A stretch of 5,588 bases of DNA from CAYREV01 sp964423345 (GCA_964423345.1 CAYREV010000070.1:1-5588), one strand, 5' to 3'; shown: positions 1-5,348, counted from the first letter of the stretch. The notes: generated by a model from the letters alone, not told the origin. Program-made: numbers and translations.

Positions 1-2
1 GC

Positions 3-77
3 ACGATCATCGCGGTCCGGCGGGAGCCAGACGGTCGCAAGGACGCCATGTCGTCCCCGGCCCTGCTGGGTGGATGA
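3..77 (+). CDS. C-terminal fragment of an unidentified gene (partial at the left edge)
   Basis: An open frame enters from the left edge and stops at TGA 75-77, giving the last 24 residues of a protein (TIIAVRREPDGRKDAMSSPA and four more). Most third codon positions are G or C (20 of 24) and second positions are less GC-rich, which is what coding sequence looks like in this genome. The IIAVRR-like strand followed by a polar turn faintly recalls the end of a TrkA-C/RCK-type domain, but 24 residues cannot establish that. It would be convergent with the minus-strand gene ending at 140, with 62 bp between the stops. An alternative is the start of a minus-strand gene at ATG 50 (MASLRPSGSRRTAMIV, running off the edge). 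I prefer the plus-strand reading on codon pattern only. Confidence 0.35.
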   Translation, partial: TIIAVRREPDGRKDAMSSPALLGG

Positions 78-139
78 CCCGTCCAGACCCCAGCACCAGA
101 CCACGTAGGGGGCCGCTCAGGTGCCACGTCGACAGGGGC
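78..139. other. Short intergenic region between convergent stops
   Basis: These 62 bp separate the stop of the left-edge fragment from the stop of the NEW3-like membrane protein gene. I see no T-rich run of the kind archaeal terminators use and no strong GC hairpin followed by T residues, so termination signals cannot be assigned here. Confidence 0.4.
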
Positions 140-1024
140 TCAGCGCTGCACCTGGTAGGGTTCGGCGCGGGGTCCGGGCGGGGGGATATCGCCGAGGTCG
201 ATGTCGACCGTCCGGACGACGGGCTCGAGATCCTCCTCGGCGCTGCGGGCCACGATGTCGAAGCCGACCTCCTCGTCCTCGCTTGTCTCGGGGGGCCTCA
301 ACGCCAGCCAGACCCGGGTCTCCTCACGGGGGCCGAGGAAGACCTCTGGCAGGTTGAACCCGAGCCCCCAGCCGTCGGGTGCTCCGTCCACGCTGAGCAG
401 GAGGGTGGTACCCTCCCTGACGTGGTTCCGCAGGACCACCGGGAGGACCAGCCGTCCGTAGACTTGGTTGACCCGGCCGGGCACGACCGTTACCCTCAGG
501 CGTTCGGGGCCGCTGCTCAACCACATGGCTACACCGATCACGCCCACCGCCCCGAGACCGCTGAGGACGAGGGGCACCGTGTTGCTTGATGGTGCAGGCG
601 GGGGAGGGACGGTCAGGACCGCTTGTCCGTCGGCCTGGTCGGTCGCCTGGAACTGACCCGTGCCGTCGGTCAGCGTCCCGGTCACGGTGAACCCGTCGGC
701 TAGCCCCTCCTCGGGCCCCGTCCCCGGGGCCGCGACGGTCATCGCGATCGTCCGGGAGTCCCCGGCGGCAAGCTCGAAGCTCTGGGCCGACAGGGTGGCC
801 TGCCACGGCCCCGGGATCTCGATCGACAGCTCGACGGTCCCGTCGACGCTGCCGGGGTTGGTCACCGTCACATCGACCTCCCGGGTCTGGTTGGGACCCA
901 TCTCCACGGTCTGCTGGCCGAGTTCGAGGGAGAGGTCTGCGGGTTGCACCTGGGCCTCGGTCGGCACGGCCGCCAGGACCACCAGGCATAGCAGCAGGCA
1001 GGCTGACAGGGTGGGGGGGCGCAT
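140..1024 (-). CDS. Membrane protein with NEW3-like beta-sandwich domains on both sides of one TM helix
   Basis: A 294-aa protein of unassigned function. Residues 1-24 form a signal peptide with hydrophobic core SACLLLCLVVLAAV and likely cleavage after TEA. Residues 27-139 look like an Ig-like/NEW3 (alpha-galactosidase-associated, APHP-type) domain, with a VDVTVTNPGSVDGTVELSI strand pair, a PxxW turn and a later 'ELAAGDSRTIAMTV' strand. A proline-rich linker (PPPPAP) leads to one transmembrane helix at about 149-170. Residues 175-277 have a second sandwich-like pattern: LPVVLRNHVREGTTLLLSV, then DGWGLGF, then 'VFLGPREETRVWLALRPP'. With a cleaved signal and one helix, this second domain would be cytoplasmic, which is unusual for the fold. 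The ATG is 12 nt after the coiled-coil gene's stop, in the same frame, with no clear Shine-Dalgarno, so reinitiation or coupled translation is plausible. It probably shares that gene's transcript. Confidence 0.85.
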   Translation of the reverse strand: MRPPTLSACLLLCLVVLAAVPTEAQVQPADLSLELGQQTVEMGPNQTREVDVTVTNPGSVDGTVELSIEIPGPWQATLSAQSFELAAGDSRTIAMTVAAPGTGPEEGLADGFTVTGTLTDGTGQFQATDQADGQAVLTVPPPPAPSSNTVPLVLSGLGAVGVIGVAMWLSSGPERLRVTVVPGRVNQVYGRLVLPVVLRNHVREGTTLLLSVDGAPDGWGLGFNLPEVFLGPREETRVWLALRPPETSEDEEVGFDIVARSAEEDLEPVVRTVDIDLGDIPPPGPRAEPYQVQR

Positions 1025-1036
1025 GGGGGGCGCCGG

Positions 1037-1952
1037 TCAGCTCTGCTGGCGGACCAGCTCGGGTCGGCCCACGCGCTCCTTGACCAGCTCCATCTGCAGC
1101 GCCTTGAGGACCTCGAAGTCGGCACGCAGCGACGCGAAGGTCTGGTCGACCTGGTTGAAGCGCCGGTCCAGGACCTGGGTGAGCTCGTCACGTAGGTCGG
1201 TGATCTCGGTCGCGGTCCGCTCGTTGGTGACCTCGAAGTTGTCCTCCATGGCCTCGTGGACCGCACCGATCTGGTTCCCCAGCCGGGTCTCGGCCCCCTC
1301 GAAGGAGGCGTCCATCTTCTCCTGGGTCTCGGTGAACCCGGCGTCGACCTGGTCGCTGGCGGCCTGGAACCCGTCGGCGACCTGTTCCTGGGTCTCGGTC
1401 ACNNNNNNNNNNNNNNNNNNNNNNNNNNNNNNNNNNNNNNNNNNNNNNNNNNNNNNNNNNNNNNNNNNNNNNNNNNNNNNNNNNNNNNNNNNNNNNNNNN
1501 NNGAGGGTCTCCCGGGTGTCCGAGAACCCCTCGTCGATCTGGGCCTGGGTCGTCTCGAACCCCTCGGCGGCCTGCTCCTCGGAGGCCTCGAAGGCTGCCT
1601 CGGCCACCTCGCGGAACGCGGCGATGTCCTCGGTGGCCCGCTCCTGCAGCTCGGCGACGACCTCGCGCAGCTGCTTGGCCTCGTCCTGGACGGCGTTCTG
1701 GGTGTCGCTGGCGTGTGCGTCCACCTCGTCGCGGATGACGCGCAACGTGTTGGCCAGCTCGTCGTAGGCCGACTGCAGCGCCATCAGGCTCGTGTGCAGC
1801 GCCCACACGTCGTGGCCTCGGCTCTCGTTGAGGACCGTGGTCTCGATCTCGTCTCGATGCTTGGGGTCCTCGACGAGCAGCTCCAGCTCCGTCAGCGCCG
1901 CGTCGTAGACCTTCCTGTTGCCGTTAGCTCCCGCGGTCTCCTTGGATGACAT
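1037..1952 (-). CDS. Cytoplasmic hendecad-repeat coiled-coil protein, interrupted by an assembly gap
   Basis: One gene read in two pieces: 150 codons from ATG 1952 to 1503, and 121 codons from 1402 to the TGA at 1037-1039. The pieces are in different frames only because the 100-N gap has an arbitrary length. There is no signal peptide or membrane helix. Residues 1-110 are acidic and helical (YDAALTELELLVEDPKHRDE). Then come 11-residue repeats: AFEASEEQAAE, GFETTQAQIDE, GFSDTRETL.., and past the gap .VTETQEQVAD, GFQAASDQVDA, GFTETQEKMDA, SFEGAETRLGN. A C-terminal helix (LDRRFNQVDQTFASLRADFE) follows. Hendecads form near-straight left-handed coiled coils. A GGAGG lies 15 nt upstream of the ATG, and a closer AGGGA 7 nt upstream is a better spaced alternative. 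A TATA-like element lies about 55 nt upstream. The function is unknown; a structural or scaffold role is inferred. Confidence 0.85.
1334..1595 (-). repeat. 33-bp coding repeats (hendecad units) flanking the gap
   Basis: On the + strand the hexamer GAACCC (the Gly-Phe codons on the minus strand) recurs at 1334, 1367, 1524 and 1557, with the variant GAAGGC at 1590. The spacing is exactly 33 bp on each side of the gap, and a degenerate copy sits at 1400. Each unit encodes one 11-residue repeat starting with GF or AF. The periodicity is in the coding sequence, with conserved residues at fixed positions (GF at 1-2, often Q at 6 or 8, D/E at 10-11). Confidence 0.85.
1403..1502. other. Assembly gap (100 N placeholder) inside the hendecad-repeat gene
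   Basis: Exactly 100 N, the usual placeholder for a gap of unknown size. It falls inside the 33-bp repeat region of the coiled-coil gene, with near-identical DNA on the left side (TCCTGGGTCTCGGT occurs at both 1319-1332 and 1385-1398). That suggests the assembler failed on the repeats. The length is not real: 100 is not a multiple of 3 and puts the two halves of the gene in different frames. Confidence 0.95.
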
Positions 1953-2198
1953 GAAGTAATCCCTGTTCCTCCAGGGGCGTCAGACTATTTGATTCTTAGC
2001 CTAGTGTAAAAATAGATGACAGGTGGAAGGGGGGATGCGAAGGGGACGCCCGGGCCGCGGCACCGAGTCGATAACAGGGTCCGAGCCGAGACGCAGTTGG
2101 TCCTTGAGCCCTGCGACCGGGGCGTTGGGGGGACAACGGGATCCTGGTAGGCATCTATTCTACCGTCTTCGGGTTCGGTCCGATGACGATCGTCCCGG
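1953..2198. other. Intergenic region between the signal peptidase and coiled-coil genes
   Basis: 246 bp with no credible gene on either strand. Besides the AT-rich element at 1981-2018 it holds two small inverted repeats. One is CGTTG-GGGGGA-CAACG at 2123-2138. The other is GGTAG-N9-CTACC at 2146-2164, in relatively AT-rich sequence just downstream of the peptidase stop. Either could end the upstream transcript, but neither is followed by a convincing T tract, so I do not call a terminator. Confidence 0.5.
1981..2018 (-). promoter_or_regulatory. Probable promoter of the coiled-coil/NEW3 gene pair
   Basis: An AT-rich island in otherwise GC-rich DNA. On the minus strand it reads ATCTATTTTTACACTAG (2017-2001), followed by AGAATCAAATAG. 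If CTATTTTTA is the TATA box, transcription would start near 1984, about 30 nt before ATG 1952. It contains TTTTACACT (2011-2003), a nonamer also present in the AT islands at 4377-4396 and 5349-5367. An archaeal reading is preferred. I see no well spaced bacterial -35/-10 pair. The position of the start is inferred. Confidence 0.5.
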
Positions 2199-3035
2199 TC
2201 ACCCCTCTTCCGAGCCGCCCTCGTCCCCACGGTCGTCTGCAGCGTCCGCCCCAGCAGGGTCCTGGCGGGCGGCGTCCCTCAGCTCCTCGGCGGCAGCGGC
2301 CAGCGCCTGGACGGCGGCCGTGTGGCTCTGCAGGTGGGTGGCGTACTCCTGCATCGCCTCGGAGAACTGGTCCATGGAGGTGTGCACGGTCTCGAGGCTC
2401 TGCTCCTGCCGGTCCTCCCAGGCGTCCAGGCGGTCGACGACGGGTGCCGTCAAGGTCTCCGCCGCCGAGCGCTTGAGGGACCGGGCCCGGTCGCCCACGT
2501 GCGGGGCGGCCTTGTAGGCCAGGTGGATGGCGACCAGGGAGACGAGGAAGACCGCTCCCTGGGTGCTCTGGAGGAAGAGGATCGGGAACCCGAGGCCCTC
2601 GTAGGTCTTGCCCACCTGGCCGGCGACGTCGCCGGGGAAGGTGGTGAACGGGTCCTCGTTGGTGTTGTCGCCCTGGGTCCGGAACGTGACCATGCCGCCG
2701 GGCGAGCGGTCCTTCTCCACCACCCGGTGCACGATCGACGGTGGGTAGCCGTACCGATCCTGGATCTCACCGGGCACGTCGACGACCACGATGTCGCCGA
2801 CCTGGACCCGGTCGGGGTCCACGGCGTCCACGAGGATCAGGTCGCCCCGCTCGAGGGTGGGGGCCATGCTGTCGCTGGCCACGGCCACGGCGGGCGGTTG
2901 GGCCACCTGGAAGTAGGCCACGGTGGCCAGGAGCAGGGCCGGGAGGATCAGCGAGATCGCTGTGCCCAGCACACCTCGCACCCGCTGGGCTCGGCTCGGC
3001 GGGCGGTCCTCGGTGTCCCGGCGATCGTCGCTCAC
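2199..3035 (-). CDS. SEC11/SipW-type signal peptidase I with cytoplasmic coiled-coil tail
   Basis: A 278-aa membrane protease of peptidase family S26B, which removes signal peptides on the outer face of the membrane. TM1 is at about 24-44. The nucleophile is Ser56 in the SDSMAPTLERGD box. His103 in IVHRVV replaces the lysine of bacterial LepB-type enzymes. Asp123 and Asp128 lie in QGDNTNED, followed by the VAGQVGK strand. TM2 is at about 151-174. Archaeal and SipW-type enzymes usually end near here, but this one continues for about 100 residues: a basic segment (RARSLKR), a heptad-like helix (about 195-257, RLDAWEDRQEQSLETVHTSM onward) and an acidic tail. With two TM helices the tail is cytoplasmic. 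The GTG start overlaps the TGA of the upstream gene (GTGA, 3032-3035), with GAGG 7 nt ahead, so translation is coupled to its probable substrate. Confidence 0.92.
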   Translation of the reverse strand: MSDDRRDTEDRPPSRAQRVRGVLGTAISLILPALLLATVAYFQVAQPPAVAVASDSMAPTLERGDLILVDAVDPDRVQVGDIVVVDVPGEIQDRYGYPPSIVHRVVEKDRSPGGMVTFRTQGDNTNEDPFTTFPGDVAGQVGKTYEGLGFPILFLQSTQGAVFLVSLVAIHLAYKAAPHVGDRARSLKRSAAETLTAPVVDRLDAWEDRQEQSLETVHTSMDQFSEAMQEYATHLQSHTAAVQALAAAAEELRDAARQDPAGADAADDRGDEGGSEEG

Positions 3036-3601
3036 GCTCGGACCTCGGTGTGGAAGGACAACGGTCGCGCCTGGTCCTGGGCACCCGAGGGGTTGCCGCC
3101 GGGCACGGTCGCACTGGCCAGGATGTAGAGGGTGGTCTGGCCGGGCACCGAGGGCTGGAGGACCGCGTGCCCGCTGGAGCGCGTCATCCGGGCCTCGGCA
3201 TCGTCACCGGGGTCGCGGGACACGTTGGTCCCGTCCTCGAGCGTGTGGTTCCCGTCGGGATCCTCGTACCAGATGGCCACGTCAAGGTAGGCGTTCGGGT
3301 TCCCGAACACCTTGTCCATGTCCGTCGGGTTGAGGAGGAGGACGTGGACGTCGAGCTGGTCGCTGAGGCGCGCGTTGGCCAGGTCGAGCCGGAACAGCTC
3401 GATGCCGTCGATCGTGTGCGCGGCCCCGCGGACCACGGTCACGTTCCCATCCAGGGGCGTGACGGTGGCAAGGCCCCCACCGGGCAGCTGGCTGCCCGGC
3501 TGGATGCCCAGGCCGATGAGGCCCGAGCTGCCCGCCCAGCTGGTGCCGGTGAGGACGGCGACCAGGAGGACGGCGGCGGTGGCGGTGTGCTTCCGGTTCA
3601 T
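3032..3601 (-). CDS. Secreted TasA-like protein, second subunit
   Basis: A 189-aa protein with a signal peptide: basic start MNRKH, hydrophobic core AAVLLVAVLTG, predicted cleavage after SWA at residue 23. The mature part is predicted to be all beta with a Gly-rich start. It is a paralogue of the gene ending at 3705. Both contain a V-x-V-x-L-x-NP-x-(D/E)-(L/M) strand, followed by YL-(N/D)-(L/V)-AI and YE with DG nearby: here VHVLLLNPTDM at 85-95 and YLDVAIWYEDPDG at 105-117. Both end in a strand terminating V(R/K)xA or similar. It lies 103 nt after the first paralogue, with no AT-rich promoter between, and overlaps the signal peptidase by 4 nt. No clear Shine-Dalgarno precedes its ATG. Assignment to a TasA/camelysin-type fibre subunit rests on size, fold pattern and the peptidase neighbour, not on a family motif. 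Confidence 0.82.
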   Translation of the reverse strand: MNRKHTATAAVLLVAVLTGTSWAGSSGLIGLGIQPGSQLPGGGLATVTPLDGNVTVVRGAAHTIDGIELFRLDLANARLSDQLDVHVLLLNPTDMDKVFGNPNAYLDVAIWYEDPDGNHTLEDGTNVSRDPGDDAEARMTRSSGHAVLQPSVPGQTTLYILASATVPGGNPSGAQDQARPLSFHTEVRA

Positions 3602-3704
3602 AGCGTGGTCTCTGGTGGGTCTGAGCTCGGTGGCTCGGTGGGGGGTGGTCAGGATGGCGCCGGCCGGGGATGGGGGCCCGGCCGGGCCGTCAGGGGTCGC
3701 GGTC
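3602..3704 (-). other. Intercistronic spacer between the two TasA-like genes
   Basis: 103 bp with no AT-rich promoter-like patch, so both paralogues are probably on one transcript. No convincing terminator or processing hairpin is visible. A weak stem here could let the first gene be expressed above the second, as is common for major versus minor fibre subunits, but I cannot show it from the sequence. Confidence 0.4.
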
Positions 3705-4301
3705 TCACGCGGGCTTCACGTCGATGAAGAACTGCGGGTCCAGGGTCCCGTCGTTGCTGGTCGCGTAGAAGCTGCCAGCGTCGAGGCTGATCGAGAAGTT
3801 CCCGGCGGCGGACTGGCTCAGCGGCAGGGTCACGTACCCGCCGGTCAGGGACAGGTAGGTGGTGTGATCCCCGCTGGCGTCGACGCCGGCCACGGGCGTG
3901 GTGATCCACGTGCCGTCGGTGTCCTCCTCGTAGGCCGTGATGGCCAGGTTGAGGTAGGAGTAGGTGTCTGTGAGCTCGGCGGGGTTGTTGAGGAACACGG
4001 TGACGAGCAGGTCGCCGGTGTAATCGCCGGTCTCGACGAGGTATAGGTCGCCGGCCTGGTTGCCCTGGTCGGCGTCGGGGATCTGACCCGGCGCGCCGAC
4101 GATCGGCGTCCAGCTGGGCGCGGCACCGTGGTAGCCGTCGGTGCCTGCCGCGGTGACCTGGGCGAACGAGCCGTCGGACACGCCGCTGGTGCCGACCGTG
4201 ACGCTCGAGGTTGCGTTCGTCTGGGCGAAGCTGATCCCGGTGAGCGATCCCACGGCCAGGACGGCCAGGATCGCGACGGTCTTTCGCTTGGATGGTAGCA
4301 T
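3705..4301 (-). CDS. Secreted TasA-like protein, probable major fibre/matrix subunit
   Basis: A 198-aa secreted protein. The start is set at ATG 4301 because GGAGG lies 8 nt upstream and a classic signal peptide follows at once (KRK, then TVAILAVLAVGSLTG, cleavage after SFA at residue 26). A longer frame back to 4376 begins inside the promoter and is rejected. The mature chain is acidic, rich in Thr/Ser/Gly and predicted all-beta, as in TasA/camelysin-type proteins. Its core is LLVTVFLNNPAEL (98-110) and YSYLNLAITAYEEDTDG (114-130), and it ends DPQFFIDVKPA. The core aligns with the second subunit downstream. The signal end LTGISFA matches LTGTSWA in that paralogue, suggesting one processing enzyme. 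Being first in the operon, with its own strong promoter and ribosome site, it would be the most expressed. Known relatives (TasA, archaeal bundling pilins) polymerise by donor-strand exchange; that is inference here. Confidence 0.85.
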   Translation of the reverse strand: MLPSKRKTVAILAVLAVGSLTGISFAQTNATSSVTVGTSGVSDGSFAQVTAAGTDGYHGAAPSWTPIVGAPGQIPDADQGNQAGDLYLVETGDYTGDLLVTVFLNNPAELTDTYSYLNLAITAYEEDTDGTWITTPVAGVDASGDHTTYLSLTGGYVTLPLSQSAAGNFSISLDAGSFYATSNDGTLDPQFFIDVKPA

Positions 4302-4308
4302 CTGCACT

Positions 4309-4315
4309 GCCTCCC
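4309..4315 (-). promoter_or_regulatory. Ribosome binding site that fixes the start of the first TasA-like gene
   Basis: On the minus strand the sequence reads CCAGGGAGGCAGTGCAG followed by ATG, so GGAGG sits 8 nt ahead of the start codon. It is the best Shine-Dalgarno in the window and decides the start at 4301. Confidence 0.75.
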
Positions 4316-4360
4316 TGGCCTCCCCTGTCGCGCCTGGTGCAGTTAGGGGGCCAGGCAAAC

Positions 4361-4401
4361 CGTTCGTATATCTCAAAGTATATAGAATTTTACACTGTCA
4401 A
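4361..4401 (-). promoter_or_regulatory. Probable promoter of the TasA-like/signal peptidase operon
   Basis: An island of about 35 bp, nearly all A/T, in GC-rich surroundings. On the minus strand the core reads AGTGTAAAATTCTATATACT (4396-4377). Read as archaeal, TTCTATATAC is the TATA box with the A-rich stretch before it as BRE, placing the start near 4357 and leaving a leader of about 55 nt before ATG 4301. A TTGACA occurs at 4401-4396, but it is only 13 nt from TATACT, too close for a normal bacterial sigma-70 promoter. The core is nearly palindromic (AGTGTA...TATACT), so it could also be an operator. Confidence 0.65.
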
Positions 4402-4456
4402 GGGGGATGCAGGCCTGGGGAGCGGGGCCAGCCTGCCGCTGGAAGGGGCAAGCCAT

Positions 4457-4529
4457 GCGTCGTCGGCGCCCGGTGGTGTCGGGCGTCGGGCGGCGCCACG
4501 CGACGGTGGGGTGGCCGAGCCGACGACGC
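4457..4529. repeat. 11-bp perfect inverted repeat with 51-nt spacer
   Basis: GCGTCGTCGGC at 4457-4467 pairs exactly with GCCGACGACGC at 4519-4529. A nested pair of GGCGCC palindromes (4465-4470 and 4492-4497) lies partly within it. It could fold as an RNA stem or be a protein site. Low-complexity GTC runs in GC-rich DNA make chance repeats more likely than usual. Confidence 0.6.
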
Positions 4530-4570
4530 CGATTCAGTCCCGCCCGGGTCGCCAGTGCTCCAACCTCCAA

Positions 4571-4612
4571 GCCTGCCAGGGTCCCTCTGGGGCCTGCCAG
4601 AGCCCCTCTGGG
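4571..4612. repeat. 21-bp tandem repeat, two copies, each a hairpin
   Basis: Two head-to-tail units share GCCTGCCAG-N3-CCCTCTGGG (4571-4591 and 4592-4612), with 19 of 21 bases identical. Each unit is self-complementary: the second contains CCAGAG-CCC-CTCTGG (4597-4611), and the first has the same stem with one G:T mismatch. GGCC flanks the second hairpin at 4591-4594 and 4616-4619. No gene overlaps it. Confidence 0.75.
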
Positions 4613-4784
4613 GATGGCCAACAGGGCCGGACCGATGGCACGCTCGATCCCACTCCCTCGCCGGTCATCGACGTGATCCGAACCGCCGAGAGGGGAGCTC
4701 TAGCGGGCGATAGCTTTGGAACCAGAAGAGATGTGGTCCCCAACGACATTCGGGTGGTTGGCCGCATGGCCAGTGGTGTTCGAG

Positions 4785-5000
4785 ATGAACATAAGATACG
4801 TCGCGTTGTTCCTGGTGCTTAGCCTGCCGATCGTTGCGTCGGGTGCCGTGGGGGCCTCCTTTGCCGAGGACCTCGGCTCCGAGGACTCCGATATCATCTG
4901 CTATCGTTGGATCGATGGCAACTGGTACTGCTGCGAGTTCGCGCCGAACGGCGACATCAAGTGCGCGGTCCCGCCGAGGCCGACGTCGGCCGTTGCCTGA
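4785..5000 (+). CDS. Small secreted peptide with symmetric C-x9-CC-x9-C motif
   Basis: A 71-aa product, not recognised. ATG 4785 is chosen because an ordinary signal peptide follows (MNIRY, then VALFLVLSLPIVA, cleavage near GAVGA or SFA at residues 20-27). Upstream in-frame starts (TTG 4716, ATG 4731) would bury this signal behind a Trp-rich leader. The mature peptide of about 45 residues is acidic at its start (AEDLGSEDSD) and has four cysteines: Cys39, Cys49, Cys50 and Cys60. The two 11-residue loops align as CYRWIDGNWYC and CEFAPNGDIKC, each with a D/N-G turn at positions 6-7, like two duplicated beta-hairpins closed by cysteines. Two disulfides or one metal site are possible. It ends PPRPTSAVA. 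No clear Shine-Dalgarno or promoter precedes it. It is divergent from the TasA-like operon. Confidence 0.65.
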   Translation: MNIRYVALFLVLSLPIVASGAVGASFAEDLGSEDSDIICYRWIDGNWYCCEFAPNGDIKCAVPPRPTSAVA

Positions 5001-5187
5001 TGGTGGTCGGGGGGACCTGGGCTGACCTGCTCCCCGCCCTCCGGCAACCCGCTCGCGTCTGCGGTGTCCAGTCACGTGCCTGTGGCTGTCGTCTGTGCTA
5101 GGAGGGTCACGGTGCGTTGAAGGCCGTGGATCGCTCGGGGGGCGGGTCGGCCGTTGGTCTGCCCAGCCATCCCTGATGCAGATAGAA

Positions 5188-5224
5188 CCGATGTCTTCCT
5201 TGCCGACGGAGGGTACGACATCGG
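5188..5224. repeat. 8-bp perfect stem with 21-nt loop
   Basis: CCGATGTC (5188-5195) pairs exactly with GACATCGG (5217-5224). Partial further pairing of CTTCC with GGAGG inside the loop would lengthen the stem. It has more mixed base composition than the surrounding DNA, so it is less likely than the GC-only repeats to be chance. There is no T run on either side, so a terminator is not supported; an RNA structure or an operator are alternatives. Confidence 0.55.
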
Positions 5225-5265
5225 GGAGAGGTGAAGGTGAGGCCCGGGTCCCTTCCCAGTAGATT

Positions 5266-5300
5266 GGAGGCTGTTGGGAGGCTGTCGGAGGCTTGCTCCG
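5266..5300 (+). repeat. Three short direct repeats plus a small hairpin
   Basis: GGAGGCT occurs at 5266, 5277 and 5287. The first two copies extend to GGAGGCTGT. The last copy lies inside the small stem CGGAG-GCTTG-CTCCG (5286-5300). Spacings of 11 and 10 bp put the copies on one face of the helix, compatible with a protein-binding array, but this is only suggestive. Confidence 0.45.
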
Positions 5301-5348
5301 AAGAATCGTTGGATTGAGCCCCGGGCCCTACACGGCAAAGGTACGAGT

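Larger units (their letters stand above)
4402..4784. other. Gene-free intergenic stretch with repeats
   Basis: About 380 bp between the divergent operon promoter and the small secreted peptide gene. Open frames exist on both strands, but all are Arg/Pro/Ala-rich chance frames. It contains an 11-bp inverted repeat (4457-4529) and a 21-bp tandem repeat with hairpin potential (4571-4612), listed separately. No TATA-like element is visible in the 100 bp ahead of the peptide gene. Confidence 0.6.

Noticed and set aside
1..50. Minus-strand gene start at ATG 50 running off the left edge
   Set aside because: Only 16 residues are visible and there is no clear ribosome site; the + strand C-terminal fragment has a better codon pattern, though neither is secure.
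1334..1595. Regular 33-bp repeats resembling a CRISPR array
   Set aside because: Units are contiguous and degenerate, with no unique spacers, and encode conserved 11-residue protein repeats.
660..1949. 429-codon + strand frame running across the gap
   Set aside because: It reads through the N placeholder, and the frame is meaningless because the gap length is arbitrary. The opposite strand carries the hendecad protein.
2123..2164. Terminator hairpins after the signal peptidase gene
   Set aside because: The stems are only 5 bp and no T run follows on the minus strand.
1985..2230. 81-codon minus-strand frame over the intergenic region
   Set aside because: It overlaps the end of the peptidase gene, runs through the promoter element, and has no protein-like composition.
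2322..3727. Long + strand open frames opposite the signal peptidase and the second TasA-like gene (268 and 328 codons)
   Set aside because: They are antisense to genes with recognisable motifs and signal peptides, are Gly/Arg/His/Val-rich with no domain logic, and are expected in GC-rich DNA.
4377..4401. Bacterial sigma-70 promoter (TTGACA with TATACT)
   Set aside because: The spacer is 13 nt rather than 16-18, and the matching element at 5349-5367 has no TTGACA. It does not fully exclude a bacterial host.
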